A stretch of 64,000 bases of DNA from Kingdonia uniflora (Eukaryota > Streptophyta > Magnoliopsida > Ranunculales > Circaeasteraceae). The notes under the pieces were generated by a model, which saw only the letters and a list, made by a program, of their open reading frames with translations, was not told where the DNA came from and searched no databases. The DNA lies in contig JACGCM010001844.1 in assembly GCA_014058105.1 (NCBI GenBank), positions 620,001 through 684,000 of the forward strand, in the 5' to 3' direction. Position numbers and translations under genes: made by a program. Of the stretch, positions 32,641-43,319 are shown piece after piece. How positions within the stretch are numbered: position 1 is the first letter of the stretch; each line of letters begins with the position of its first letter.

Positions 32641-34080
32641 AATAATAAATAAAATTCAGCACTCGGTACAGTAAATAATCAATCAAACCTAGATTTTAGC
32701 ACATCAACATTTTTTAGAAGTAATAATTAGGTCTCCCCTATATTCTTCTATATTAAAAAATGGGTACAATGGCAAAAGGCTTTGGTTCCTATACTCCCCT
32801 GCATCACTATGCTAGTACCAACTTAAAGTAGATGTTTAGTTCTCACGCCCGAGCGAGTCGCCTTATCGTATGTCAGCACTTGGAACGGTGACGTCGCAAA
32901 CCTACAACTAGTATTTCAAGGCGCTATGCTGGGACCGTATCCTATGAACCCGTGTTTGTATCCAGGTCCGGTACACCTATCCGTTGGGTGATGCAATCCC
33001 ACGGGAATCTTGCTACTCATTTTTATTAGAAGTTATTTTGAGGTCCGGGACGTTTAATTTTTTGTGTTATACGAATTTCTTCGTATCCCTAATGGGTGGC
33101 CCCACTTGTTGAAGAGCTTTTTGGGTGATGAAAACCCGTAAGTCACTAACAGTTTTTACCTTTACTAATGTTGGAATGAAAAAGAATATTAAACACAGCA
33201 ATAGGTCAATCCAACCACAGTAATTTTTTTTATTAGAGCAGCATATATTTGCACAATCCACACGACTTTATGATTCTAGTGCCGGGGCAGAATGGGTATG
33301 AACCCCTTCTAGATGTCAATTTTGGTGAAATACAAACCTACGAGAAGTGTTTCCCGGTGTAGCTGTGGCCGCCCCTTCACTTAGGGGGCAAAAAAACGAA
33401 ATACCCCTTCACTTAGGGGGCACAAGAAAGATGGATTTGTTGATGCTTTTAGCTTTGGGTATTTTCCATCTCATTTACAGCTCGGTGACTATCCCGCAAA
33501 ATAAGAGAAAAAAGATTAGTGAACTTGCGACATTAATATTAATATTAATTCAATTTCCAAGTTTATTGTAGTCTATGATGTCCTGATTTTCAAATACGTA
33601 TATCTTTCAAATCAGTTGTGAGAGAATATTCAATAATATCAATTTGGAAAGATAATTCAGAAAGGAAAAATCTTCAAGAAGGAAGTTTTCAATAATTTAG
33701 CTTCCGTAATGCTTAAAATAGGTGATGAATGTAAAGCGGCGTCCTTAATGGAGACTGCTATTTTACTATTTTTTCAAAAGGCTTTAACTCACAAACGACA
33801 AAGCAGAATAATATGATCTATATCAATTCGGAAAAGGGTTTTGAATTTTCTAAAACTTTTGTAGTAAATGTTTTCCCCAACTGCAAAGTATAGATGATCA
33901 AAAACGGTAAAACATTCAGGGACAGACTTCACAGCTACTGTAGCGCCAAGAGAGTTTGAGCCAATCACTCAATCACATTGTTTCCAGATCTAAAAAATAA
34001 AAAGGGGAAAGAAAAGAAAAATAAGAAAGAAAAATTAGCTTAAAATAAAGCAACTCAAAAATAAAATACAACTTTGCAAG
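32641..34080 (-). other. Athila 5' leader
   Basis: About 1.4 kb between PBS and gag with no reading frame of note. The motif CCCCTTCACTTAGGGGGCA occurs twice (about 33373 and 33406), each an imperfect palindrome-like unit, which may be a folded leader signal or a small tandem duplication. Confidence 0.5.
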
Positions 34081-34098
34081 TCCCCAGCAACGGCGCCA
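34081..34098 (-). promoter_or_regulatory. Athila primer-binding site
   Basis: TGGCGCCGTTGCTGGGGA on the minus strand, a few bases inside the LTR end. This is the characteristic Athila PBS, known to pair with the 3' end of a host tRNA. Confidence 0.85.
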
Positions 34099-34104
34099 AA
34101 AACA

Positions 34105-35212
34105 TGATCGATTATAAACCGACATCTTAAAAGACCCGCAAATGCACGGTGTACCGTTGAGTACAAAGGAAAGCAGAGTCGTATCCCAAGAGAGTTGTAG
34201 TACGAATTATACTTCGAGCTACTAATTTTATCCAATAACAACGAGTGTGTGTAGGTTTTGAAATAAAAAGAAGAGCGAAACAAATTACAAGATAAATTGG
34301 AGTGGAAACCAAGGCATCGATTCCACTCCACCCTTAGTAACAATTTAGATAGCATAAATAATTAAAGTAAATTATGAGTTCCCGTATCGCATATCCTTGG
34401 TCGGGCATATGCAATACATCAAAAGACACAAGAGATTTAGTAATTGGGAATTACCCATAAATCAACTTACTCAACCATGGTCCGGTTGATATGTATTGAT
34501 TATGTTCACTTCTCCATGTTCATAACCTATCATATCTTGTTATGGTCCAACAAGATGGTTACATAGATTCATTATTCCTTCTAATCCTAGCTATAGTCAT
34601 GCATAGGATGAAGGAATACGAATATGTAATATTCCGGGATAAAGAGAAAGTAATTACTCTAACTAAGCTACACAATCTACACTAAGGCTGCATTGGGTGG
34701 AGCTTCCTCTAGCCTTAGCTAAGAAGATTTGCTACTCATCTCTTTGATCATTGCCATACTACTATTACTATGATAAAAGTAAAAAGACAAGTACAAGAAC
34801 TTTATTTCTTATTTAACTTTGATTTACACTCTCCAAGATGATCTCTCATGGGTGGAATTCCCCTCTTATTTATAGAGTATAGGAAGGGTAACTAAAAATC
34901 ACCATCAATATAAAATTCCCTAAACAATGCCTAAAATCATGCATTACAACTCATGAGAATAATATATATATCTAATTCTCTTCAATGGGATTCCATGCAT
35001 GGGCCTTTTGTTGACAAATTTAAATGAGAATCATTGTTGGATTGCATTACTCTTGTTCTTCATTAAAAACCCGAAAATTGTACGACTTATTTATCATGTG
35101 ACCGATTTCTCTAAATACAAATAAAAAGTACTATTACTGTCATATTTATTTAATAAATTACTAGGTAGATATAAATTTCGGAGATGTACAAGTAAATATT
35201 ACGTGTCAATCC
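34105..35212 (-). repeat. 5' LTR of the Athila element
   Basis: 1108 bases, paired with the left LTR of 1104 bases. The outer end reads GGATTGACACG on the minus strand where the other copy has TGATAGACACG, so the terminal TG has mutated. TATA box CTATAAATAAG at 34865-34875 (minus). Confidence 0.92.
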
Positions 35213-35284
35213 GTATTGTTAAAGGTTCATTGGTGTGATAACCAATTCCTAATCAAATCGAGCTTGCGGAATATAGCCATTACA
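35213..35284 (+). repeat. Right target duplication and right part of the Tat-B 3' LTR
   Basis: GTATT (35213-35217) repeats the left duplication. What follows matches the end of the 5' LTR of Tat-B (GGTTCATTGGTGTGATA, TAATCAAATCGAGCTT, CCATTACA). It ends at 35284, next to Tat-C gag sequence. Confidence 0.9.
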
Positions 35285-36265
35285 ACGTCGACTCTGACCT
35301 CTCTGCCTTTGCTGAAGGCAAATTGGGCGATAAAAAGATGGGATAGTTGTTCGAAACTTCGAATAGAACACTGGGAATGTTGTTAAACCATCGAAGAGGG
35401 CAATCTGTGAGGCTTATAGGAAAAAAATGACACATCAGGTTGTCAACTGTGGAGTAAAGGCTTAGGGCATTTTGAAATTCGTGAATATGGGATTGAGGTT
35501 CGGTGTTGCAATATTTACTGATTTTTGGGCCACGGAAATTAGGAGGGACCTCAATAGGGAGGAGCTTGGGACAGAGTAGGTTACTCAGCCGACTCTATAA
35601 GTTTGGAGTTTGGCTCGCGCTGATGCGGATGATGGGTTGGATTTTGTAGTCGAAGTCTGGTTGTCCACAATAAGCAGGATTAGGGGGGAATCGATGGATT
35701 CGAGGGTGATGAGGCCAAGTGTTCGGTACATTTACGGCGCTGCGCTCCCCGTGATGCTCTCGGGAAGGGCGGCGTTTGGGGTGTCTGGAGGAGCGAAGGG
35801 TAGAGTCAGAGGAGACCTTTGTGGGGTAGATGCTGAGATGGATAGAACCAGTGGGGGAATAGTAGAGGGAGCACCCTCGGCACCGATATGGGCTCGGGGT
35901 ACTTCTTGATATGGTAGAGGCCCCATTCGAGCGTGGAAAGATACACGCGATGGGGCTGGTGCTCGAGATTATGGAGGAGCATCTAGAGGCTGTAGGCATT
36001 CCATCTCTTGGACAGTATTTCGTAGATCATCAATTGTACGGTTTTGTATATCAGCATCATCCAAACGATGATGCCCTTTGGCTTCAAACTTCTGCCGGTG
36101 CTTTTTGCGTTCCTGGTACAGCTGAGTTTTGTGTTACTCCTCAGCTTGATCGAATTACTGAGAAAGTAGGGCATGCTGGAAGGCCACTCCGTCAACGGTG
36201 TTGCCGGCATGGGTGGTAGTAGAACGGAGGGTGGGTGCCATTGGGAATGATCTGTAGGAGTTGGA
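35285..36265 (-). pseudogene. Tat-C gag, 5' part
   Basis: Minus-strand translation from about 36243 (MAPTLRSTTTHAGNTVDGVA) is collinear with Tat-D gag (MVPTLYSTFTHAGNSVDGVA at 40975 on). Further on, frames such as SIHLSIYPTKVSSDSTLRSS and HPKRRPSREHHGERS align with the Tat-D translation frame by frame. The most distal part, near 35330, reads FEVSNNYPIFLSPNLPSAK in one frame. Broken by many stops. The match to Tat-D is what identifies it; alone it would not be recognisable. Confidence 0.7.
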
Positions 36266-36304
36266 AAAGGAAGAAAATGAGCAAGGGAGATTGGTTGGGT
36301 GGGT

Positions 36305-36322
36305 AAGCACGGACGGCGCCAA
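36305..36322 (-). promoter_or_regulatory. Tat-C primer-binding site
   Basis: TGGCGCCGTCCGTGCTTA on the minus strand directly inside the LTR end CCCCTACA, matching the PBS of Tat-D. Confidence 0.7.
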
Positions 36323-36323
36323 A

Positions 36324-37046
36324 TGTAGGGGTCTAACTTCGTACGGAGGGGAAGTCGGCTCTTACACCACAAGATTTATCCTCTATCAAAGGGGTTCAAT
36401 TATATAATATATTGCATAAGTAATCTACTAAAGATATACTTACATGGAGGCCTAGAATGTGACGCTCCACGACCTCTAATGAGGATTTTTAAAAGAGTTT
36501 GTATTACTGTCGAGTAGTCGAAGGTTCGAGTATTGTGTGTTTTACAAGGTGATCGAAGGTAAACTACAAGGACTCAGGGGAGAGATTTCATAACCCCTCA
36601 ATGATTCCCAATCCCTCCTATTTATGGAATCATAGAAAGGGTTGAGTCATCATAGGAGGCTAAATTACATTTGTACCCTCCGGGTATCAGGCGGGTATCC
36701 CAGAGTTGCTGTTGACGCCGGAAATGTCGGGTCTGGTACTGTGCACTGATACTATAGCAGTTATTGGGTATGTCACTGTAGCTGTAAGGACCAACAACAT
36801 CGCCATTCCTGTCTGGTGAGCAGGCTATCTTACATGTCTGCCTTCTACCGCGTATGAATGTGGTCGAAGTATTTCTGATGCTGATGTGGAGTTCATCTTT
36901 AAGACTTGTTTAGAGGCAAGGCTTCTTCTTTGAATAATCTTACAAGGCTTATTTATGGATTAAGTGGGCTTTGTGATATTCGAGTAGCCGTCGCGGTAGT
37001 CTTTGAGTGTCTGACTGGAGTAGAAGGATGCGAGTAGTCTGCTGCA
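36324..37046 (-). repeat. LTR of Tat-C
   Basis: 723 bases, starting TGCAGCAGACTACTCGC and ending CCCCTACA on the minus strand. It is homologous along its length to the 5' LTR of Tat-D (40172-40890). TATA box CCATAAATAGGAGGG at about 36615-36627 (minus). Confidence 0.85.
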
Positions 37047-38330
37047 ATTAAAACAATGGTGTTGGAGTTGAAGTTTATAGGAATCAAACCATCCTGAAGG
37101 AAAGAGGGTATCCCCACATAAACATTGGAATTCAGGGTATCCCAGTATGTTATGTTGAAATTTCTAGAGAATCTATCTAGATCAGAGGCACTGTTTCCAT
37201 CCATCGTGAATACTGCATCTTTAATCTCATCATTGGTAGGGCAAGAAGTAAGATCATTGTTTTAAATATCTGTCACTTTTTTGGGGATCTGATCAAAGAG
37301 AGCTGGGCATTACGGCATGTCTGTAATGTTGAACTTGGTGGTGTAATAGGTGATGATGTGTTCCCTTATGAGAGGTTGGTTTCTGATGTCTACACCCGTA
37401 CTGTCTTTAATTTTTGTGATCAGTGCCTTTGCATTCCTAGCCTGTGTGGTAGAGGAAAAATATTTCATTTTTCAGTCTCCTGTTTGTAGGTATTTGATCC
37501 TCAATTTTTTTCTCCAATCCTTTTATTCAATATCCTCCCATCTGTTCAGGAGTTTTGTTTGGGCTAAGTATCCATTTTCCATTAGATCATTGGTGATATC
37601 TGTTTCCAATTGTACTTGTAGTTGCATCATCTCTTTCTCTAGTTTTATTTTGTTACGCTGCTAGGTTACGGAGTTCTGTATCCATCTCTTGATATCGCTC
37701 TTGAGGCATCACAGTTTCATCATTATCATGAATATGGGAGCAGCAATCAACATCATCTCCCAACTAGTAACTACAAGTTCCACGAAGCACTGTTCATCTC
37801 CCAGAGACTGGAGGTATCTGGATGGGATGTTGGAAGGCATCGGTACTTGGCAGCAATATTCCAAAATAAGTGAGTGGTCTGAGTGCGTTCGTGGGAGCAC
37901 CTTCATTCTCAATCCACGAAAATTATTCTCCCATTCGGCATAATGTAGGCATTTGTCTAGGAAAACCAGAGTTCTGTTGTTACCACTTTGAGCATTGCAC
38001 CATGTGAAAGTAAGTTCTGAGGAGGAGTTTTCACTTAGTTTAGTAGTATCCAGAAAATTGTTATAATCCAGAACTGCGTTTGTGGGGGAAGGTTTTCTGC
38101 CACTTTTCTCAGAGAGCCGAAAAACCATGCTGAAATCCCCAATGCATATCCAAGGCTTTGCATTGTTTGTAGAATAATTAGAGAGGTTGGTCCAGAGCTC
38201 CAACCTGCTAATTTTTTTGCAATCTGCATGTACAAAAGAGAAGCAATTCTCCATATAGTTCACCATTATATATTGTTTCGAGAGAGAGAGTATGTCAGGC
38301 TTAGGAGTTCCTTTCATCCATAGTATCCAT
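37047..38330 (-). pseudogene. LINE ORF2: endonuclease and start of RT
   Basis: The frame 38317-37709 contains the C-terminal half of an APE-type endonuclease: NAKPWICIGDFSMVFRLSEK (normal: PW.CIGDFN.I....EK), ELTFTWCNAQSGNNRTLVFL, and the end RTHSDHSLILEYC with its SDH motif. The N-terminal catalytic half is missing. Then EDIE..DWRKKLRIKYLQTG, KMKYFSSTTQARNAKALI, TKIKDSTGVDIRNQPLIREH, TKFNITDMP and SDLDRFSRNFNITYWDTL, the usual lead into RT. The Asn of GDFN reads Ser. It would nick target DNA and copy LINE RNA. Confidence 0.85.
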
Positions 38331-38879
38331 AAGTTTCCTTTCTCTAAGTGTTGTTCAGATTGTGTCTGACCTCATGTATAGCTATTAAATAAACATCTCC
38401 CTCAGTGGTTTCCTCCTTGTTTGTTGGTTCTATTGAGATATCTGCGTTTGCTACAAAAGGAACTTCCCCATTTGTTGGAACTTCAAAACTATCTACGTCT
38501 GCTACTTTGTTCCACCCTTGAGTATTCGAGTTGGCTTTCGTGGCATCCTATCTCCCAAAAGGTGTCGAGTCAGTTTGTTCTATTTTCTCTATATTATCTT
38601 CCACGTCAATGAGGGCTTCAAACTCATTAGTCTTGCAAGTAATGCTATTCTCCACGGGTAAAGATGGTTGGTTGTTGCTACCCTTTGCTATTGACCATCC
38701 AAAATTATTGCCTATATTTTCATGTTGCTACAATTGGTTAGATAGTCGAGGTATGCCAGGAAAATAAATAGGAGGTGATGTTGTACTGTTCTCCTACAAA
38801 TTCTCCCGAAAGTATGTATCTTTACTCGGTTATTCAGTGTTTTTCCTTCCCAATTCCTTAGTTTGAGGTTGTTTCTCCA
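38331..38879 (-). other. LINE inter-ORF region
   Basis: No continuous frame on either strand. The N-terminal half of ORF2 (about 100 codons of endonuclease) should lie at its end and is not found, so there was an internal deletion. Confidence 0.45.
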
Positions 38880-40130
38880 AGATTCTTAAATTTTTGTTAC
38901 CCCTTCTGCCTTTCGTGATGATGTTGGCCTTCTGCGGTTGGGTCTTGTTGTATTACATTTTATTGACTCTAAATGCCTTTTACACAATCCTGCATTCCGC
39001 GATCGCGTGTCCAACATATTTGCAGTGATTGCAATATTTAGGAATTTGATGGAGCAGTACTTCTTGTGTGATGATTGTTCCCTCAATTTCAAGAAGTATG
39101 TGGTTTGGTATTGGTTTAAATAGATCAACATCAACTAACACATTAGCATGGTATTCAAAGTTATGATTTTTTGAGGATTTATCGAGCTGAATAGGAGTTC
39201 CAAGTGTCTTCCGAAGTGGCATGATAATCTCTTTGCTCCAAATTTCTATAGAAAATCCAGGGAACTTGCACCAAATTAGAGCGTTCGAGTTACTGTGTTT
39301 GTCAACCGAGAAAAAAGGATTCCAAGGCATTAGCCTCATATTTTTCTGACCATCCAGGATCTTCTACTCCATATGTATATCTTGTCTTCCACTGACTCCA
39401 TCTTGATGATAAAGAAACCTTTTCCAATTGGAATCAGTTGGCAAGTTCCCTTCATTTTCCAATGTGTCCTTACAAACTATTGCACAGTAGCAAAATTTGA
39501 TCTTTTGTAAGTCCAATCGGCCTATAAGACTGAACTGGTAAATTGAGATTCCATCAGATAGTTCCACTCTAGGGATTGAGATTATAGGTATGTCTCCTCT
39601 TCTTCCAGCTTCAAAAAGCTCAGCCGATTTCGTACTCCTCATTTCTGGTCCTCGCACTTTATCTACAAAGGATGTCTGTAATGTATCTCCACTTGTAGCA
39701 GGGATTTTACATTGGGGTGAATTATTACCTAAAACCTGGTTATCCTTGAATGCATGCACCATTTGATCTTCTGTTTGCAGTAAGATTGCAGCATTCCCTT
39801 CCCCAGCTACCTTGCCCTTAAATTCCCAAGGGCATACAGCCGTTTTATAGATCGAAATAACATTAGGACATTAAGGGATTTTACTATGAGGGGATTGAAT
39901 CCCGTTCATAACCTGATTGTCGGTTATTTTGTTTTTTGTTGCTAGGTTCTGAGAATTGTTATTGAATGAAGTTGAATTAGGATTTTGCATAAGGTTTAGA
40001 TTATGCAGTAAGAATTCAGAATTGTTTTGTATCTTCGAACCCTCATTGCTCGATTTGATTTCTCTAATGATGATTTTAAGAAGGAGAGTAAGATTAGAGA
40101 GATTCATCATGATCACTATTGATAATTAAT
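38880..40130 (-). pseudogene. LINE ORF1 (DUF4283 and zinc knuckle)
   Basis: Frames 40116-39871, 39762-39364 and 39339-38980 form the ORF1 protein. It has the DUF4283-like segment IYQFSLIGRLDLQKIKFCY, then MRLMPWNPFFSVDKHSNSNA, WCKFPGFSIEIWSKEIIMP, GTPIQLDKSSKNHNFEYHAN, and VLVDVDLFKPIPNHILLEIE. It ends with the CCHC knuckle CNHCKYVGHAIAEC (C-x2-C-x4-H-x4-C, intact). This arrangement is standard in plant L1 ORF1, an RNA-binding chaperone. Stops near 39363 and 39870 break it. Confidence 0.85.
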
Positions 40131-40171
40131 TAGGGATTCTAGGGTTTTGTGGATTCGGATTGGAAGAGTTA

Positions 40172-40890
40172 TGCAGTAGCCTACTCGCAGCTTTTTACCC
40201 TAGTTAAAATCTTGAAGGCTACCTCGACGCCTACACAAATATCTCGAAGCCCACTCAATCCATAAATAAGCCTTGCAATATTATTCGGAGACGAAGCCTC
40301 GAATCTGAACAAGCCACGAAGATGAACTTTAAATCTGCATCAGAAATACTTCGACCACTTTCATACGTGGTCGAAGGTAGACATGTCCGACAGCCAACTC
40401 ACCAGACAAGAATGGCAACGTTATTGGCCCTTACAGCTACAATGATAGACCCAACAACTGCTACAGTGTCAGAGCATAGTGCCAAATCCAATATTTTTAG
40501 CGTCAACACAAACTCTGTGATACCTGCCTGATACCCAGAGTGTACACATGTAATTTTATCTCCTATGATGACTCGGCCCTTTCTATGCTTAATAAATAGG
40601 AGGGACGGGGAATCATAGAGGGGTTACAAAATCTACCCCCAGAGCCCTCGCAGTTTACCTTCAACCTCTATGTAAAATACGCTGTATTCGAACCTTTGAC
40701 TACTCGACAGTAATACAAACTCTCTTAAAAATCCACATCAAAGGTCGTGGAGTGTCACATTCTGGGCCTCAACGCAAGTATATTGTTTGTAGATTACTGA
40801 GGCTATAGATTATATACTTGAGCCCCTTTGATAGATGAATCCCGTGGTATAAGAGATAACTTCCCCTACGTACAAAGTTAGGCCCCTACA
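40172..40890 (+). repeat. 5' LTR of Tat-D
   Basis: 719 bases from TGCAGTAGCCTACTCGC to CCCCTACA, matching the LTR of Tat-C. The TATA position reads TTAATAAATAGGAGGG (about 40589-40604), where Tat-C has CCATAAATAGGAGGG. Confidence 0.85.
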
Positions 40891-40892
40891 TT

Positions 40893-40910
40893 TGGCGCCA
40901 TCTGTGCTTG
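40893..40910 (+). promoter_or_regulatory. Tat-D primer-binding site
   Basis: TGGCGCCATCTGTGCTTG, two bases after the LTR end. Confidence 0.75.
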
Positions 40911-40974
40911 CCCACCCTACCAATCTCCCTTGCTCATTTTCTCCCTTTTCCAACTCCTACATATTATTCCCAAT

Positions 40975-42560
40975 GGTCCCCACCCTCTATTCTACTTTTA
41001 CCCATGCCGGCAACTCCGTCGACGGAGTGGCCGCCCAGCTCACCTTAATTTCCCTGTAATTCGCTCAAGACGAGGACCGACACCAAACACAATTGTACCA
41101 GGAACGTGAAAAGTACCGGTAGGAGTTTGAAGCAGAACGGTATCCCCGTTAACACAGTCTGAGAGCTGCAACGACTACGGCCTCTAGATGGTCTTCCACC
41201 GTCTCCAGTACCAGTTCCATCGCGCATATCTGTCATCGCTCGACTGGGGCCTCTACCACATCTAGAAGTACCCCCGGTCCATATCTGCACCGAGGGTGCT
41301 CCCCCTATAGTTCCCCCTACTGGCTCCATCCATCTCGGCATCCTTCCCATAGAGGACTCCTCTGACTCTACCCTTCGCTCTTCCAGACACCCCAAATGCC
41401 ACCTTACTCGAGAACGTCTTAGGGAGCGCAGCGCCGAACACATACAGAACCCTCAAACTCATCAACCTCGAATCCCTCGATCCCCCCTTCATCCTGCCTA
41501 TTGTGCACAATAGGACTTCGACTACAAAATCCAACCCATTTTCTGCGTCAGGGCGAGCCCAACTCCAAACTCATAGATTCGATTGAATAACCCCCTCTAT
41601 CCCAAGCTCCTTGCTATCTAGGTCCTTCTTAATTTCTGAGCCCCAAAAATTAGTAAATACTGTAACATCAACCCTCAATCCCATATTCTCAAATTTCAGA
41701 ATGCCCTAAGCCTTTACTCCACAGCTTACAACCTGATGTGTAACCTTTTTCCTACATGCCTCACAGATAGCCCTCTTTGATGGTATCATAACCTTCCCTG
41801 CGGCTCTATTCAAAGTTTTGAGCAACTATCCCATCATTTCATCGCTTAATTTGCCTTCAACAAACACAGAGGGGTCAGAGTCGATGCCCTCTTCAATTTC
41901 AGCAAATCCCTCAGTGAAACACTTAAGGCCTTTACTAAGAGATTTCTCGATGAGTCGTGCAAATTCGAAAACCTCGACTGTACGAACGCCATCCTCGCGT
42001 ACTGAAATGCCTAGCCAAATCACAGCTGTGACAAAGAGTACTTGGTCCTCCACAAACCTCGAACCCTCGAGGAGAAGCTCTCAAAAGTCAATGAGTATAT
42101 CGACCTTGAGTTCCTCCGCGAATCACGTAAACAGGGGCAACCTTCGACCTCTACCATTAACAAACCTTGACAAGGCCCTCCTTCTACTCCCACACCCTTT
42201 ATCGCTCCTGTCCCACAGGAGACAGAGAGCCGCAAACACCCTTACTCTGAAAATACTGTAAAAGGCCACAATAAACGACTAAAGCCAGTCTTACCTAGAC
42301 TCACTGCCCCCATCAGCACCCTTTTACCACCGATACAAGCAGACCTTATATGGCGTATCCCTTTCCCCATCGAGGTCAAACCAGGTGAACATTGCTGTGC
42401 CAACCATAAGTGTAACTACCACCACAACAATAAATGTTTCGCCTTGCAGCGTTCTCGAAATAATACTCAAGGCCGGTCGTCTACATTAGTATGTTGCCGA
42501 CCTTCCCAGCTACCTTGGCGGATCAAACCTGAAACCTTAACCCTGCCGAGGTCCACATAA
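40975..42560 (+). pseudogene. Tat-D gag
   Basis: Opens MVPTLYSTFTHAGNSVDGVA, followed by a Gln/Glu/Arg-rich coiled-coil-like stretch (TQLYQEREKYR). A middle part in shifted frames corresponds to the Tat-C gag. From about 41820, LFNFSKSLSETLKAFTKRFL, CKFENLDCTNAILAY, LHKPRTLEEKLSKVNEYIDL match the Tat-B gag core (EKLKDFSKKFLELKRKVDNL). The C-terminal part contains CCANHKCNYHHNNKC near 42390, a Cys/His cluster that may be a degraded zinc knuckle. At least six stops. Confidence 0.75.
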
Positions 42561-42599
42561 GCCAAGTTTATTTCATTGAAGTAAATAATATCGACAGCG

Positions 42600-43070
42600 G
42601 CCGTTCCAAGAGCATGCACAATTGTGTCGAAGAGTATTACAAACTCACTTACCAGGAGAAGCTGTCCGACCTCCTACCAGAATCAAGCCTTTGTTCTCGA
42701 CCCGAAGGTATCTCTTTCATCGACTACGATACTTTGCATGTTCAATTTCCCCATTCTGACCCTTTAGCCATCATGATTAAGGTTGAACACCTCGTCCTCC
42801 ACACCATGCTTATCGATTCAGGAAGTGCAGCCGATGTACTTTTCCTCCGAACTGTCCAAGCTATGAACAAAATAGACCTCATTATTGCTGCCAATGTCAA
42901 ACTGAAAGGCTTTAATAGGCTACCGAGGTTGTCGTTAGTCGAATCAGCCACCCAGTTACCACCGGCCCAGTAACACTTCAAACCAGCCTTCTTGTCATCG
43001 ATAATAAGTCTTAATACCTTGGAATTCTAGGGCGCGACTAGCTCCATGCCATGCGTGCCATACCATTAAC
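42600..43070 (+). pseudogene. Tat-D aspartic protease
   Basis: The frames read GISFIDYDTLHVQFPHSDPL, MLIDSGSAADVLFLRTVQAM and LKGFNRLPRLSL. The D-S-G-S site is intact and the block before it corresponds to GISFVDCDTSHVKFPLHDAL of Tat-B. A stop after PPAQ at 42973 and frame breaks follow, then a scrap of the NAILGR-WLH region (GIL..RLAPCHACHTINL). Confidence 0.75.
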
Positions 43071-43319
43071 CTATCATCAGACCCTTCGTTTTACTACCCC
43101 CTGTGGTATATGGTATTTAAAAGACTCTAAATGCCTTTCCCGTTTATGTGAGCATCCGGAGATCGATCAGACTCGGAAACTCGCCAGACTCCCATAACAA
43201 TCACCGTCTCCTTCTGTCCCCATACCTTTGATACCCGCCATCTCACCCATCATACCCACTAATTATATCAAAATCGACAGTCCTTGTCGAGGTACATTTA
43301 ATGGAACCTTTCTAGACGA

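Larger units (their letters stand above)
23986..35212 (-). mobile_element. Athila-type Ty3/Gypsy retrotransposon, full length
   Basis: Complete structure on the minus strand: 5' LTR (35212-34105), PBS (34098-34081), leader, gag, protease, RT-RNase H, integrase, a short 3' region, PPT and 3' LTR (25089-23986), with the 5-bp target duplication GTATT. Protein blocks match the Athila lineage (PBS TGGCGCCGTTGC, gag with QIGQLANALHEKLPGQLP, protease DLGASVNVLPYLVY). The two LTRs differ at 14 of the first 152 aligned bases, so the insertion is old. Frames are broken in gag and protease, whereas RT and integrase are long. No env-like ORF is seen. Confidence 0.92.
9870..35284 (+). mobile_element. Tat-B: near-complete Tat-lineage retrotransposon split by Athila
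   Basis: Order on the plus strand: truncated 5' LTR (9870-10197), PBS, gag, protease, RT, RNase H, second RNase H, integrase, 161-bp tandem array, antisense ORF region (17206-23187), PPT and 3' LTR. The 3' LTR is interrupted at 23985 by the Athila element and resumes at 35218-35284. Without the Athila insert the element is about 14.2 kb. Multiple stops, an in-frame deletion in RT and loss of the integrase Glu show it is dead. The 3' LTR ends exactly at 35284 and the next bases belong to the gag of Tat-C, so Tat-B inserted into Tat-C; the left counterpart of that junction has been lost. Confidence 0.85.
35285..37046 (-). mobile_element. Tat-C: 5' LTR and 5' gag of a second Tat family
   Basis: Minus-strand fragment consisting of a full LTR (37046-36324), PBS and the first about 1 kb of gag. 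It is the same family as Tat-D: the leader TCTCCCTTGCTCATTTTCT and the gag start are shared. It is cut at 35285 where Tat-B was inserted; the rest of Tat-C is not in the window. Confidence 0.85.
37047..40171 (-). mobile_element. L1-type LINE with ORF1 and ORF2, 3' truncated
   Basis: Minus-strand LINE lying between the Tat-C LTR and the Tat-D LTR. ORF1 is at about 40116-38890 and ORF2 from 38330. The 5' untranslated part (40171-40117) includes an AAACCCTAGAATCCCTAA stretch. ORF2 breaks off inside the start of the RT domain (FNSNTIVLI) at the Tat-C LTR edge, so Tat-C inserted into it and the 3' half is gone. Confidence 0.8.

Noticed and set aside
33347..33571. Plus-strand ORF in the Athila leader
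   Set aside because: No family resemblance, no context, and the strand is opposite to the element; a chance frame.
35610..35909. Plus-strand ORF MARADADDGLDFVV...
   Set aside because: It is the complement of Tat-C gag, which aligns with Tat-D gag on the other strand.
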